64,000 nucleotides of DNA, from assembly GCF_035277725.1 (NCBI RefSeq), contig NZ_DATEJY010000106.1:1-64000 (forward strand). The letters run 5' to 3'. Within the stretch, counting starts at the first letter, position 1, and the number at the start of each line of letters is the position of its first letter. The stretch comes from Dyella_B sp035277725 (GTDB taxonomy: Bacteria; Pseudomonadota; Gammaproteobacteria; Xanthomonadales; Rhodanobacteraceae). A program made the position numbers and the translations under genes. Of this stretch, positions 1-8,318 are shown in pieces. A model generated the notes under the pieces. That model ran no database searches and was not told the origin of the DNA. It worked only from the letters and a program-made list of their open reading frames with translations.

Positions 1-128
1 AGGAACATCTGCGGTGCGCCGCCGCTGATGTATTGGCATTCGCGGCAATGGCATTGGCCTTTCATCATCGGCTCGCCTTCCGCCGCGTAGCGCACCGAAC
101 CGCAATAACATCCGCCTTCGAACGTCAT
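1..128 (-). CDS. GFA-domain protein, 5' end only
   Basis: Only the first 42 residues are inside the window; the gene continues past the left edge. The start is the ATG at 128-126. The visible protein has a CYCGSVRY segment followed by a CHCREC segment. These match the zinc-binding cysteine pattern of the GFA/CENP-V fold, the family named for glutathione-dependent formaldehyde-activating enzyme. Family members bind two zinc ions; many have no proven activity on S-hydroxymethylglutathione. A formaldehyde role is tempting because frmA and fghA lie about 3 kb away on the same strand, but that is inference, since a toxin-antitoxin pair and a cyclase gene intervene. Confidence 0.8.
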   Translation of the reverse strand, partial: MTFEGGCYCGSVRYAAEGEPMMKGQCHCRECQYISGGAPQMF

Positions 129-225
129 GGTGTTTCCTCGAGCCTGGTTTGAGAGGAGTGCGAGTGTAGTGCACGTGTCCACGGGCCGAACGGATATTTC
201 GGGCTACGGCGAAACATCCACCGAT

Positions 226-1641
226 TCAGGGCTCGCCGTGCGACGGTTGCGATTCAACACGCTCCGGTTCGACCAGCACGTGCTCGGCGCGCTGGCGTTC
301 GCGCCGCATGATGCCGGCCCTTTCCACCAGCTCGCGAAACGATTCATGGGCATCGGGATGGCTGGTGGCTTCGCCGACGCTGAAGCGCGTCTTGTACGAG
401 CCGCCTGCCGCATTCAATGCTTCCATCGCCTCGCCCATGCGCATCAGGGCGATCACGCCGCCGGTGTTTTCGTCCTTGGTGATCACCGTGAATTCGTCGC
501 CGCCGGTACGCGCAATGATGTCCGCCGGCTCGAAGCTCTCGCGCAACATGCGCGCCATGTCCTGGATCAGATGCGCGCTGGCTTCGGGGCCGTAGGTATC
601 GCTGATGTCCTTGACGCCCTCGACGTGGAACACCAGTACCGTCAGCACGGTGTGGCTGCGCTGCGCCTCGCGGAATGCCTGCTCGCCGAGCAATTCAAAC
701 CCGCGGTAGTTGAACACGCCGGTGGGCTGATCGCTCAACGACAGTTCGCGCAGTTCTTTCTCCAGCGAGTTGATGCGCCGCCCCATCAGCGAGACCAGCG
801 CAGCCAGGGCAGCCGCCATCACCGCGACAGACAAGCCCGCGGCCACCGGCGGCGAAAGCCAGCCCACGCTGGCCATGGCGGTACCGGCAAGCATCAGCAC
901 GAACGGCAACAGCAAGGCAAAGGGCATCACCTGGCGCGCGAGCCGGCTGCCAAGCCCACTCCCGGCCAGCACGAAGAAATACCCATGCTGCATGCGCCAG
1001 ATGATCAAGGCGCCAGCCAGCAACAGCATGCACAGCAACGTGTGGGGCGAGGTACGCGTGGCCATGCTTTGCCCAAACAGCTGCGCTGCCTTGAAGCAGT
1101 AGCCGGAGAAAATGATCAGGGCATGCAAGCTGAGCAGCATCGTCAACACCGCCACCGTCATGCCGTAGACCGGATGCCGCAACGTGGCAAGCAGCAGGCT
1201 CGATGCAAACAACAACAGATAAAACGCCGTCTGCACCGACATCACGCCAGGTTCGGCATTGCCGGGGTCCGCCACGATCAACGTGTCGAACCCCGTAAAG
1301 TCGCCACTGAGATGCTCATACAGCGGTACCACCGCCAGCAACAACACCAGCAGCGCCAGCGCACGGCCACAGCCCACGCGCCATGGCGAGGGTGTCGCAG
1401 ACAGCAGCGCAAGGCTCACCACGCTCAACAGCATGCCGGCGGCCGTGTCGAACTTCATCAGATCCCAGCCGTGCGGATAACCCGGTCGCAGATCCTTGAA
1501 GAGCCACGCGAGCAGAATGAGAAACGCAATCAGCGCCGCAACAGCCAGGCAAGCGCTTTGCACGACAGCCAGGCGTTTGAGAAGAACAGCGTCGGACTGG
1601 TTCGTTGGCAGGACGATCAAGTCGTTTATGTTCATGGGCAT
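226..1641 (-). CDS. Membrane-bound diguanylate cyclase (GGDEF protein)
   Basis: A 471-residue protein. The first ~290 residues carry about eight hydrophobic segments (MASE-like, family not recognised), followed by a C-terminal GGDEF domain from about residue 300. The signature RTGGDEF has GGDEF at residues 380-384 and is intact, and a DQPTGVFNYRGF segment replaces the usual D-x-LTGL-x-NRR motif. Cyclase activity (two GTP to c-di-GMP) is therefore plausible. The RxxD inhibitory site normally five residues before GGDEF reads EPAD, so product feedback inhibition at that site is probably absent. No EAL domain is present. The N-terminal part is an uncharacterised membrane sensor. The gene stands alone, 97 bases downstream of the GFA gene on the same strand's upstream side. 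Confidence 0.88.
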   Translation of the reverse strand: MPMNINDLIVLPTNQSDAVLLKRLAVVQSACLAVAALIAFLILLAWLFKDLRPGYPHGWDLMKFDTAAGMLLSVVSLALLSATPSPWRVGCGRALALLVLLLAVVPLYEHLSGDFTGFDTLIVADPGNAEPGVMSVQTAFYLLLFASSLLLATLRHPVYGMTVAVLTMLLSLHALIIFSGYCFKAAQLFGQSMATRTSPHTLLCMLLLAGALIIWRMQHGYFFVLAGSGLGSRLARQVMPFALLLPFVLMLAGTAMASVGWLSPPVAAGLSVAVMAAALAALVSLMGRRINSLEKELRELSLSDQPTGVFNYRGFELLGEQAFREAQRSHTVLTVLVFHVEGVKDISDTYGPEASAHLIQDMARMLRESFEPADIIARTGGDEFTVITKDENTGGVIALMRMGEAMEALNAAGGSYKTRFSVGEATSHPDAHESFRELVERAGIMRRERQRAEHVLVEPERVESQPSHGEP

Positions 1642-2091
1642 GGCCCTGGCAGTGGGCGGTGCTTCAGCTGGAACGCTCGAACCGACGCGACCCTAGAACA
1701 CTGCTTTCTTCCCCGCTGGGTCGCTGGCGTAGCATACATCCAGCAAGGATGGGCGAATGGTGTGCGAGTCGTGGATTGGGGCGCGTAATGTGAAGGTTTT
1801 GTGCAGGCCGCGCTGCTTTGTAGGCAGGGGTGAAATCCCAGCATGATCATGCATGGCGATGCTGGGGTTCGCACCCCAGCCTACATTCACTCCAGCCTAC
1901 GCAGGCATTACCGCGGATTGTGGATGGCGATGTTGGAGTTTGCACCCCAACTGTCATGCCGCCATCCGGCACCCGCCAAGATGAAAGTTTTCCGGACCGT
2001 CATTCCGGCGAAGGCCGCCGGAATGACGACCACCGAGATCGCGTTCTTTCATGGCAACCTCGTATCTATGCGCTTCTTGCGAAGCGTGTGA
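1642..2091. other. 450-base intergenic region built of dispersed palindromes
   Basis: No gene was found here. It holds a GTAG...CTAC palindromic element at 1820-1884, a second degenerate half-element at about 1922-1955 (GATGTTGGAGTTTGCACCCC), and a near-perfect hairpin at 1999-2027. The hairpin arms are GTCATTCCGGCG and CGCCGGAATGAC with a 5-base loop. All three belong to repeat families seen elsewhere in the window. Confidence 0.75.
1820..1884. repeat. REP-like palindrome with GTAG/CTAC ends
   Basis: Begins GTAGGCAGGGGTG and ends GCACCCCAGCCTAC, with a second internal GCTGGGG arm, so it is two small hairpins head to head (BIME layout). The GTAG head is the hallmark of REP sequences mobilised by RAYT transposases; no RAYT gene is in the window. 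Related copies are at about 2886, 11006, 21692, 35390, 39315, 39599, 51719 and 53509. Confidence 0.75.
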
Positions 2092-2397
2092 TCAAATCAG
2101 AATCTCCAAGCCTTTGTTGGCTACCAGATTCAGCAGCTTCAGCGACGGGCCATTCGGATGCTTCTGCCCCTGCTCCCATTTCTGCACTGTCGATGGGCTT
2201 GTATTGAGATAAGCCGCAAACACCGCTTGACTGGCACGGCAGCGCAAGCGCAGCCGCTTGATTTGTGTCGGAGTGAAATTTTTGACCGGCGGCAGGCACA
2301 AAGCGTCGAACTCACGCATGGTCTGCGCGTCGATCAAGCCACTATCGGCCAGTCCCTGAGTGGTTTGATGAAGGGTTTTCAGCAGTCGGCTTGCCAT
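2092..2397 (-). CDS. HTH antitoxin of a HigBA/NadS-type pair
   Basis: A 101-residue protein with a Cro/C1-type helix-turn-helix at about residues 52-80 (SQAVFAAYLNTSPSTVQKWE). The N-terminal ~45 residues probably contact the toxin. It starts 4 bases after the toxin stop codon, so the pair is translated together in the toxin-first order typical of HigBA-like modules. In this family the antitoxin neutralises the toxin and represses the shared promoter. A candidate operator lies just upstream of the toxin at 2796-2815. Antitoxin identity rests on the fold and the gene pairing. Confidence 0.85.
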   Translation of the reverse strand: MASRLLKTLHQTTQGLADSGLIDAQTMREFDALCLPPVKNFTPTQIKRLRLRCRASQAVFAAYLNTSPSTVQKWEQGQKHPNGPSLKLLNLVANKGLEILI

Positions 2398-2401
2398 GGT
2401 T

Positions 2402-2764
2402 TCATACCTCGATCAATTCTTCTTCGGATTTCGCCTTTTCCAATCGTGCGGCGTCAAAACCAAGATAGATGGCAGCCAAACGCTTCAAGGCCTTCAGTTC
2501 TCTATCGCTGATATTGTCGCGTTCGTTCTTGGTGAATCCATACACAAAGATGGCGCGGTCGCGTAAACGATAGGCCAGGAGGGTACGTGCGCCGCCACGC
2601 TTGCCACACCCAGCCAGTGCCACCCGTTTCTTGACCACATGACCTCCCAGGTCAGCATCAATCAAGCCTGCTTCCATCTCGGCAACGGCCGTTCTCAGTT
2701 CGCTGTCGGTCAGGCCCTCCTTCAGTGCCCATTTGGAGAACTGTCGGGTCTTATAGATCTGCAT
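2402..2764 (-). CDS. RelE/HigB-like toxin (type II TA)
   Basis: A 120-residue protein beginning MQIYKTRQFSKWALKEGL, with internal segments EMEAGLIDADLGGHV, KKRVALAGCGKRGGARTL and IFVYGFTKNERDNI. This arrangement matches the RelE/HigB-like family formerly called DUF1044. Members are ribosome-dependent mRNA interferases. The C-terminal tail after DNISDRELKALKRL is extended and acidic (KSEEELIEV). It precedes the antitoxin gene by 4 bases. The specific cleavage preference cannot be read from the sequence. Confidence 0.85.
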   Translation of the reverse strand: MQIYKTRQFSKWALKEGLTDSELRTAVAEMEAGLIDADLGGHVVKKRVALAGCGKRGGARTLLAYRLRDRAIFVYGFTKNERDNISDRELKALKRLAAIYLGFDAARLEKAKSEEELIEV

Positions 2765-2795
2765 ACGCGTCCGTGTCGTTTTTCGGGTGAAAGTG

Positions 2796-2815
2796 TAGCA
2801 CGTAGTGCCATGCTA
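2796..2815. promoter_or_regulatory. Candidate autoregulatory operator of the TA pair
   Basis: Inverted repeat TAGCA...TGCTA with an embedded GCAC-GTA-GTGC palindrome, 31-51 bases upstream of the toxin start. This is the expected place for an HTH antitoxin operator. The role is inferred from position and symmetry only. Confidence 0.4.
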
Positions 2816-2885
2816 ATAACTTGGTCCATTATGTAACCCACTGGATTCAGGCGCAGAAAAGGGTTTTAGTTGATTCCATCCGACC

Positions 2886-2970
2886 GCAGGTTGGGGCCAG
2901 GCGCAGCCGAACCCCAACCTGCGTGCGGATGGCCGAGCGTTGGGGTTCGCGTTCGCTCACCCCAACCTAC
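2886..2970. repeat. REP-like palindrome pair overlapping the fghA stop codon
   Basis: Two arms, GCAGGTTGGGG...CCCCAACCTGC followed by GTTGGGGTTCGCGTTCGC and CACCCCAACCTAC. The terminal CTAC, read on the minus strand as GTAG, supplies the TAG stop codon of fghA at 2969-2967. Confidence 0.7.
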
Positions 2971-3794
2971 GACAGCGCTGCGGCGTGGTAGGCGATGTGC
3001 TCGCCGATGAAACTCGCGATGAAGTAATAGCTGTGGTCGTAGCCGGCGCGCATGCGCAACTCGAGTGGATGTCCCACGGCCTTGGCGGCTTCCTGCAACC
3101 GTTCCGGCTGCAATTGCGTGGATAGGAATTCATCTGCGTCGCCCTGGTCGATCAGCAGCGGCAGTTTTTCGTTGGCGGTTTTCACCAGTTCGGTGGCGTC
3201 GTAGGCACGCCAGGTTTCGCGGTCGCTGCCGAGATAAGCGGTGAAGGCTTTTTCGCCCCAGGGCACGCGTGAGGGTGCAACGATGGGCGAAAACGCCGAC
3301 ACGCTGCTGTAGCGGCCGGGATTCTTCAACGCGACGATCAATGCGCCATGGCCGCCCATGGAGTGCCCGCTGATGGCGCGCTTTTTCGTTACCGGAAAAT
3401 GCTGCTCGATCAAGGCAGGCAACTCGTGCGCCACGTAGTCGTACATGCGGTAATGCTGCGACCAGGGCGACACGGTTGCATTGACGTAGAAGCCGGCGCC
3501 CTGCCCCAGGTCATACGCATCATCGTTCGCCACCTGCTCGCCGCGCGGGCTGGTATCGCATGCGACGATGGCCAGGCCATGCTCGGCGGCATAACGCTGC
3601 GCGCCAGCCTTGGTGATGACGTTCTGCTCGCTGCAGGTAAGGCCGGATAGCCAGTACAGCACCGGTACCTTGCCTTGCGCAGCCTGTGGCGGCAGATAGA
3701 TGGCGAAACGCATCTCGCCGTCCACCGCTTTTGAACGATGGCGATGAACCTCTTGCCAACCGCCGAAACAAGCGTGACGTTCGATGCGTTCCAT
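2967..3794 (-). CDS. fghA: S-formylglutathione hydrolase
   Basis: A 275-residue esterase-D/FghA family protein that hydrolyses S-formylglutathione to formate and glutathione, the second step of glutathione-dependent formaldehyde oxidation. The serine-hydrolase nucleophile lies in GHSMGGHGA, and the other triad members are likely the Asp in LIDQGDADEF and the His in GYDHSYYF. The LSGLTCSEQN segment is typical of the family. I chose the ATG at 3794 because GAGAGG lies 7 bases upstream; a TTG five codons earlier is also open. It lies 66 bases downstream of frmA on the same strand, with a stable hairpin between them. The stop codon is the TAG of a REP element's GTAG head. Confidence 0.95.
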   Translation of the reverse strand: MERIERHACFGGWQEVHRHRSKAVDGEMRFAIYLPPQAAQGKVPVLYWLSGLTCSEQNVITKAGAQRYAAEHGLAIVACDTSPRGEQVANDDAYDLGQGAGFYVNATVSPWSQHYRMYDYVAHELPALIEQHFPVTKKRAISGHSMGGHGALIVALKNPGRYSSVSAFSPIVAPSRVPWGEKAFTAYLGSDRETWRAYDATELVKTANEKLPLLIDQGDADEFLSTQLQPERLQEAAKAVGHPLELRMRAGYDHSYYFIASFIGEHIAYHAAALS

Positions 3795-3830
3795 GATGCT
3801 GCCTCTCAAAAATACATGACGGTGTTGTAG

Positions 3831-3855
3831 CCCTCTCCCAAGGGGAGAGGTGGGC
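3831..3855. repeat. Intercistronic hairpin between frmA and fghA
   Basis: CCTCTCCC and GGGGAGAGG arms with almost no loop, inside the 66-base gap between frmA and fghA. It resembles the CCCTCTCC/GGAGAGGG repeat class found elsewhere in the window. It could protect the upstream message end or attenuate fghA. There is no T-run. Confidence 0.5.
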
Positions 3856-3860
3856 TTCGC

Positions 3861-4970
3861 TTAGAAGTAAATAACCGTGCGGATCGACTTGCCTTCATGC
3901 ATCAGGTCGAACGCTTCGTTGATCTGCTCCAACGGCAAGCGATGCGTGATGAACGGATCGAGCCGGATCTCCCCGCGCATCGCCTGCTGCACCATGCCCG
4001 GCAACTGGCTGCGCCCCTTCACGCCGCCGAAGGCGCTACCGCGCCACACGCGGCCGGTGACCAACTGGAACGGACGCGTGCGGATTTCCTTGCCCGCGCC
4101 GGCCACGCCGATGATGATGCTTTCGCCCCAGCCTTTGTGGCAGCACTCCAGTGCAGCGCGCATCACCTCGACATTGCCGATGCACTCGAAGCTGTAGTCC
4201 ACGCCGCCGTCGGTCATCGCCACGATCACGTCCTGGATCGGCTTGTCGTGATCCTTGGGATTGACGCAATCGGTAGCGCCCATGTCGCGCGCCAGCGCAA
4301 ACTTATCCGCGTTGATATCCACGGCGATGATGCGCGCGGCCTTCGCCTGCACCGCACCTTGAATGACCGCCAGGCCGATGCCGCCGAGGCCGAACACCGC
4401 CACCGTCGCGCCCGCTTCCACCTTGGCCGTGTTGTGCACCGCGCCGATGCCGGTGGTAACGCCGCAACCGAGCAGACATACCTTTTCCAGCGGCGCCTGC
4501 GTGTCGATCTTGGCCAGCGAGATTTCCGGCACCACGGTGTATTCGCTGAAGGTGCTGGTGCCCATGTAGTGGTAGATCGGCTGGCCCTGGTAGGAGAAGC
4601 GCGTGGTGCCGTCCGGCATCAGGCCCTTGCCTTGCGTGGCGCGTACCGCCTGGCACAGGTTGGTCTTGCCGGAAAGGCAGAACTTGCACTTGCCGCACTC
4701 GGCCGTATACAGCGGAATCACGTGATCGCCCGGTTGCAGCGTGGTCACGCCCTCGCCCACTTCCACCACGATGCCGCCGCCTTCATGGCCTAGCACGGCG
4801 GGAAAGATGCCTTCGGGATCCTCGCCGGACAGCGTGAAGGCGTCGGTATGGCAGACGCCGGTGTGGGTGATCTTCACCAGCACTTCGCCGGCCTTGGGCG
4901 GGGCGACGTCGATCTCGACGATTTCCAGGGGTTTGCCGGCGGCGAACGCAACGGCGGCGCGTGATTTCAT
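3861..4970 (-). CDS. frmA: S-(hydroxymethyl)glutathione dehydrogenase, class III ADH
   Basis: A 369-residue zinc-dependent medium-chain dehydrogenase. It oxidises the spontaneous formaldehyde-glutathione adduct to S-formylglutathione with NAD+; the family also reduces S-nitrosoglutathione. Visible signatures are GVCHTDAFTLSG (catalytic Zn ligand Cys), GHEGGGIVVEVGEGV, the structural zinc cluster CGKCKFCLSGKTNLC, and the Rossmann motif GLGGIGLAVIQG. The length is typical of the class. It heads a likely two-gene operon with fghA. No FrmR-type repressor gene is adjacent. Confidence 0.96.
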   Translation of the reverse strand: MKSRAAVAFAAGKPLEIVEIDVAPPKAGEVLVKITHTGVCHTDAFTLSGEDPEGIFPAVLGHEGGGIVVEVGEGVTTLQPGDHVIPLYTAECGKCKFCLSGKTNLCQAVRATQGKGLMPDGTTRFSYQGQPIYHYMGTSTFSEYTVVPEISLAKIDTQAPLEKVCLLGCGVTTGIGAVHNTAKVEAGATVAVFGLGGIGLAVIQGAVQAKAARIIAVDINADKFALARDMGATDCVNPKDHDKPIQDVIVAMTDGGVDYSFECIGNVEVMRAALECCHKGWGESIIIGVAGAGKEIRTRPFQLVTGRVWRGSAFGGVKGRSQLPGMVQQAMRGEIRLDPFITHRLPLEQINEAFDLMHEGKSIRTVIYF

Positions 4971-5067
4971 CGTGGAGCTCCTGCATGCCGAGAGATAAGG
5001 CGGGGATTATCGATGATGCGGCGCGATGGCCGAATACATAAAACTCCGTCGTGCTCCCTCAAACCCC

Positions 5068-5148
5068 GTCGCCCCGGCAAAGGCCGGGGCCCAGTGACTT
5101 TGAGGATCAAAGAAGTCGCTTACGTCCCAGCCTTCGCCGGGACGACGA
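5068..5148. repeat. 81-base dispersed element, copy 1
   Basis: Opens with GTCGCCCCGGC-AAAG-GCCGGGGC, continues CCAGTG...AAGTCGCT, and closes with a degenerate TTCGCCGGGACGACGAG arm. It aligns end to end with the copy at 16621-16701, including the middle non-palindromic part, so it is one element rather than two unrelated hairpins. It occupies the 316-base gap 4971-5286, in which I see no gene. Confidence 0.7.
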
Positions 5149-5286
5149 GTGAAGATTTTTCGTCGTATTCAAGCGGAGCGCGGCCGCGCAAAATGGCTGT
5201 GCCTGGCCGCGCAAAAGTGGCTATTGGGGCCACGATTCCGGCAAGCGCATCATGTTGGCGAGCCGCCCAGGCGAATGGAGAGGGCC

Positions 5287-6630
5287 ATGAGCTTACGCCG
5301 CAGCATCCTGTTGGGGTTGATCGGGCTTGCCGGCACCGCGCCGGCCGCACATGCGCAATCGACGGCCGAATGGCAGGCACAGCAGGTGGCCGCCGAAGCC
5401 AAGGCGGACCGGATCATGGTGGAAGCCAACCAGCAGAAAGGCTTGCTCAGCCAATACATGACGATGCGCCAGGCCTATGCCGGCGACGACTCGCCGGCGT
5501 TCCGGATGATCTTCGGGCAGTACATCGGCTGGTATCTGAGCTTTCTCGGCGACTACCCGCTGGCGGTGCAAAGCTTCTCCATCGCGGAACCGGCGCGGCC
5601 CGGCGACAACGCTTCGCCGCTCGATGGCGGCTATGCCGCGCGCCCGGCGCTGGATGAGATTCCCGCGCTCGCCAGCAACTACCAGATCGTGATGCTCAAC
5701 GAGGCGCACAACGTCGCGATGACGCGCAGCCTTACCGTGGCGCTGCTCAGCCGCCTGTATGCGCAAGGCTTCCGTTATTTCGCCGCCGAGACCTTGTCGC
5801 AAAAAGATGCCCAGCTGCAGACGCGCGGCTATCCCATCGACGACAGCGGTTTCTACACGCAGGAGCCGGTGTACGCGGAAATGGTACGCACGGCGCTCAA
5901 GCTCGGCTACAAGGTCATTGCCTATGAAGCGACATCCACCATTACCCGCCCTGACCAGCGCGAGGCCGAGCAGGCGCGTCATATCTACGAGCAAGTGTTC
6001 AAAGAGGACCCGCACGCGCGGCTGGTGATCAATGCCGGTTACGAGCACATCGTGAAAGCCGGCGTCTATCTTGGCGGCGAATCGATGGCCGAGCATCTGC
6101 ACAGGCTGACCGATGCACCGATCCTGGCCATCGACCAGACGGCCATGTACCCGCGCCCTTCCAGCCAGAACAATCATCCGTATTACACGGCGGTGATGAA
6201 GCAGCTGCATCCGGACGCGCCCATCGTCTTCGTCGATGCGAAGGACAAACCATGGTCGCTGCGCTCCGCGTACGACGCCAACGTGTTCTTCCCACCGGAA
6301 AAACTGGAACGCGGACGGCCGACGTGGCTCACCTTGTGGGGCTTGCGGCAACCGCATTGGGTAAGCGGCGACGGTTGCCGCGGCCATTACGCCTGCCTGG
6401 TGGAAGCGCGCTACAGCAACGAGGGGCCGGATGCGATTCCCGCCGACCGCATGCTGCTGCAGCAGACGCCGATGACGGTTTCCATTTCCGGCGTGGAGGC
6501 ATACAGCAGCACGCAAGGGGTGCCATCGGGCGTGTTGTATCTACGGCCGGGCAGCTATCAGATCAGTTTCATCGTGGGCGGGGAGAAAGTGCTGCACAAG
6601 GACACCATCACCGTGCCGCCCCAGCCCTGA
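5287..6630 (+). CDS. Secreted EreA/ChaN-like protein of unknown function
   Basis: A 447-residue protein starting at the ATG at 5287, which has GGAG 6 bases upstream. It begins with a Sec signal peptide (LLGLIGLAGTAPAAHAQS). The core from about residue 130 has IVMLNEAHNVAMTRSL, FRYFAAETLSQ, GYKVIAYEAT and LVINAGYEHIVKAG. The Glu-x-His of NEAH and the later His recall the TIKI/TraB/ChaN/erythromycin-esterase clan, whose members are metal- or haem-dependent hydrolases. The C-terminal ~80 residues look like a beta-rich domain. I do not recognise a specific family, and the substrate is unknown. A drug-esterase role is not implied. Confidence 0.6.
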   Translation: MSLRRSILLGLIGLAGTAPAAHAQSTAEWQAQQVAAEAKADRIMVEANQQKGLLSQYMTMRQAYAGDDSPAFRMIFGQYIGWYLSFLGDYPLAVQSFSIAEPARPGDNASPLDGGYAARPALDEIPALASNYQIVMLNEAHNVAMTRSLTVALLSRLYAQGFRYFAAETLSQKDAQLQTRGYPIDDSGFYTQEPVYAEMVRTALKLGYKVIAYEATSTITRPDQREAEQARHIYEQVFKEDPHARLVINAGYEHIVKAGVYLGGESMAEHLHRLTDAPILAIDQTAMYPRPSSQNNHPYYTAVMKQLHPDAPIVFVDAKDKPWSLRSAYDANVFFPPEKLERGRPTWLTLWGLRQPHWVSGDGCRGHYACLVEARYSNEGPDAIPADRMLLQQTPMTVSISGVEAYSSTQGVPSGVLYLRPGSYQISFIVGGEKVLHKDTITVPPQP

Positions 6631-6723
6631 GCGATGCAGCACAGGGCGCGCAGGCACCCGTGAGCTGTTCTGCAAAACTCGTCCGCTAGAATCGGCCTGT
6701 TTTTGCCCAGCCTCCGGTGAATC

Positions 6724-8091
6724 ATGCGCAACCTGCTCGCCCTGGCCTTCGCCCTTGCGATGGCTTCCATCCAGCCTGCCCACGCCCAGACATCCCATAA
6801 CGACGGCACCGCTGCCACGCATGGCCCGATCGTCGTGCTGATCACCATCGACGGCTTTCCCGCCCGCGCCCTGCAGGACCCACGCTTGCCGATGCCCGCG
6901 CTACGCAAGCTGATGCACGATGGCGCGTATGCGCAGGGCATGCAGCCGATCAACCCTTCGGTGACCTGGCCCAACCACACCACGCTGATCACCGGCGTCA
7001 ACGCCAGCGAGCATCACGTGATGGCCAATGGCCTGATCACCTTTCCGCAGGACGGCAGCGTGCCCGAAGTGAAACCGTGGACGCCGAAGGATCAGCTCGT
7101 GCATGCCCGCACGCTGTACGACGTGCTGGCGGAAAAAGGCATGAGTACCGGCCAGGTGGATTGGGTGGCGATCTACGGTGCGAAAAACGTGCAGTGGGCG
7201 TTTGCCGAACAGCCTGAGGTCGACAGCCCCATTGCGCAGGATCTGATCGCACAAGGTCTGGTTACGAAAGAACAGGTCGCAAGTTTTGGCGACGACAGCA
7301 CGCCGGCATGGCGCGATGAAATATGGACGGATGCCGCGATCGACATCCTCGTCCATCACACGCCTAATCTGTTGCTGTTCCATCTGCTGCAAACCGATAC
7401 GCTGCAACACGAATACGGCGCGCTCTCGCCGGCGGCCTATGCGGCGTATGCGTATGCGGATACGCGCATCGCGAAGTTGATCGACGCGGCGCGCAAGGCC
7501 GGCCTGCTGGATCGCATCACCTTCGTCATCGCGTCCGATCACGGCTTTACCGATTACACCCACGCCGTGCATCCGAACGTCGAACTGGTGCGCGCCGGTT
7601 ATCTGCATCAGGAAAAAGGCAGTTATCGCGGCGATGTGTGGATTCAACCGGAAGGCGGCGAAGCATCGCTGTATATCCGCGACAGCGCCAAGCGTGCGGA
7701 GCTGTTGCCGAAACTGAAAGCCGATTTCGCGAAGGTACCGGGCGTTGCCGCGATCTACACCGCCAGCGAGGCGAATCAGCTCGGCCTTCCGGCGCCAGGT
7801 TCCACCGACCAGGCACCTGATTTGTATCTCATCGCCAAAGCCGGCTACTCCTTCACCGATGGCACGGACGAGCCGCTGGTGACGGATTTCGAAAATGCAC
7901 GCGGCGCGCACGGCTACCTCAACACCAACCCGGACATGCAGGCGCTGTTCGTGGCGTCCGGGGCGCATATAAAACACGGCGTGAGGCTGGGTGCCATCAG
8001 CAACCTGCGCGTCGCGCCGACGATTGCAAAGCTGCTTGACGTGTCATTGCCGGCAGCCAGGCAGGCGCCTCTCACCGACATATTGCAGTGA
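6724..8091 (+). CDS. Ectonucleotide pyrophosphatase/phosphodiesterase family protein
   Basis: A 455-residue alkaline-phosphatase-superfamily enzyme with a signal peptide ending near AHAQ. Expected bimetal and nucleophile motifs are in order: LITIDGFPARAL (metal Asp), NPSVTWPNHTTLITG (Thr nucleophile), LLQTDTLQHEYG (Asp/His), VIASDHGFTDY (Asp/His) and ARGAHGYLNTNPDM (His). This is the bacterial NPP pattern, which cleaves phosphodiester or pyrophosphate bonds of nucleotides or phospholipid head groups in the periplasm. Substrate choice cannot be read. It is 93 bases downstream of the EreA/ChaN-like gene on the same strand and may share its transcript. Confidence 0.9.
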   Translation: MRNLLALAFALAMASIQPAHAQTSHNDGTAATHGPIVVLITIDGFPARALQDPRLPMPALRKLMHDGAYAQGMQPINPSVTWPNHTTLITGVNASEHHVMANGLITFPQDGSVPEVKPWTPKDQLVHARTLYDVLAEKGMSTGQVDWVAIYGAKNVQWAFAEQPEVDSPIAQDLIAQGLVTKEQVASFGDDSTPAWRDEIWTDAAIDILVHHTPNLLLFHLLQTDTLQHEYGALSPAAYAAYAYADTRIAKLIDAARKAGLLDRITFVIASDHGFTDYTHAVHPNVELVRAGYLHQEKGSYRGDVWIQPEGGEASLYIRDSAKRAELLPKLKADFAKVPGVAAIYTASEANQLGLPAPGSTDQAPDLYLIAKAGYSFTDGTDEPLVTDFENARGAHGYLNTNPDMQALFVASGAHIKHGVRLGAISNLRVAPTIAKLLDVSLPAARQAPLTDILQ

Positions 8092-8224
8092 ATAGCTTGC
8101 CGTGAGACCTGTGCTGCAGATTTGCCTGTGAAAGGCGGACACATTAAAAACCGTGCAGGGGCGTATCATTCCCGTGTTTTTTTCGCAGAACGCGGGATAT
8201 TTCAGTCACGGGAAACCCCCATTC

Positions 8225-8250
8225 GTCATTCCAGCGAAAGCTGGAATGAC
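8225..8250. repeat. Hairpin repeat GTCATTCCAGC-GAAA-GCTGGAATGAC
   Basis: A perfect 11-bp stem closed by a GAAA tetraloop, in the NPP-GH16 gap (8092-8318). It is the same family as the hairpin at 1999-2027. It may act as a terminator, although no T-run follows. Confidence 0.65.
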
Positions 8251-8318
8251 GGATTTGGGTTCTGAGGCGACTGGAAAAATCTTAAGTTCGGAGCATTGTT
8301 CCTCATCCTCGGTAGTCT

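Noticed and set aside
127..1788. 553-codon plus-strand open frame over the diguanylate cyclase
   Set aside because: His/Gln/Arg-rich shadow of the GGDEF gene with no recognisable domain.
5287..6630. Erythromycin esterase resistance gene
   Set aside because: Only the distant Glu-x-His fold signature is shared; the rest of the protein and its secretion signal give no support for drug resistance.
8120..8150. Second CRP/Clp-type site upstream of the GH16 gene
   Set aside because: TGTGA and ACACA are separated by 7 bases rather than TGTGA-N6-TCACA, so it is too degenerate to claim.
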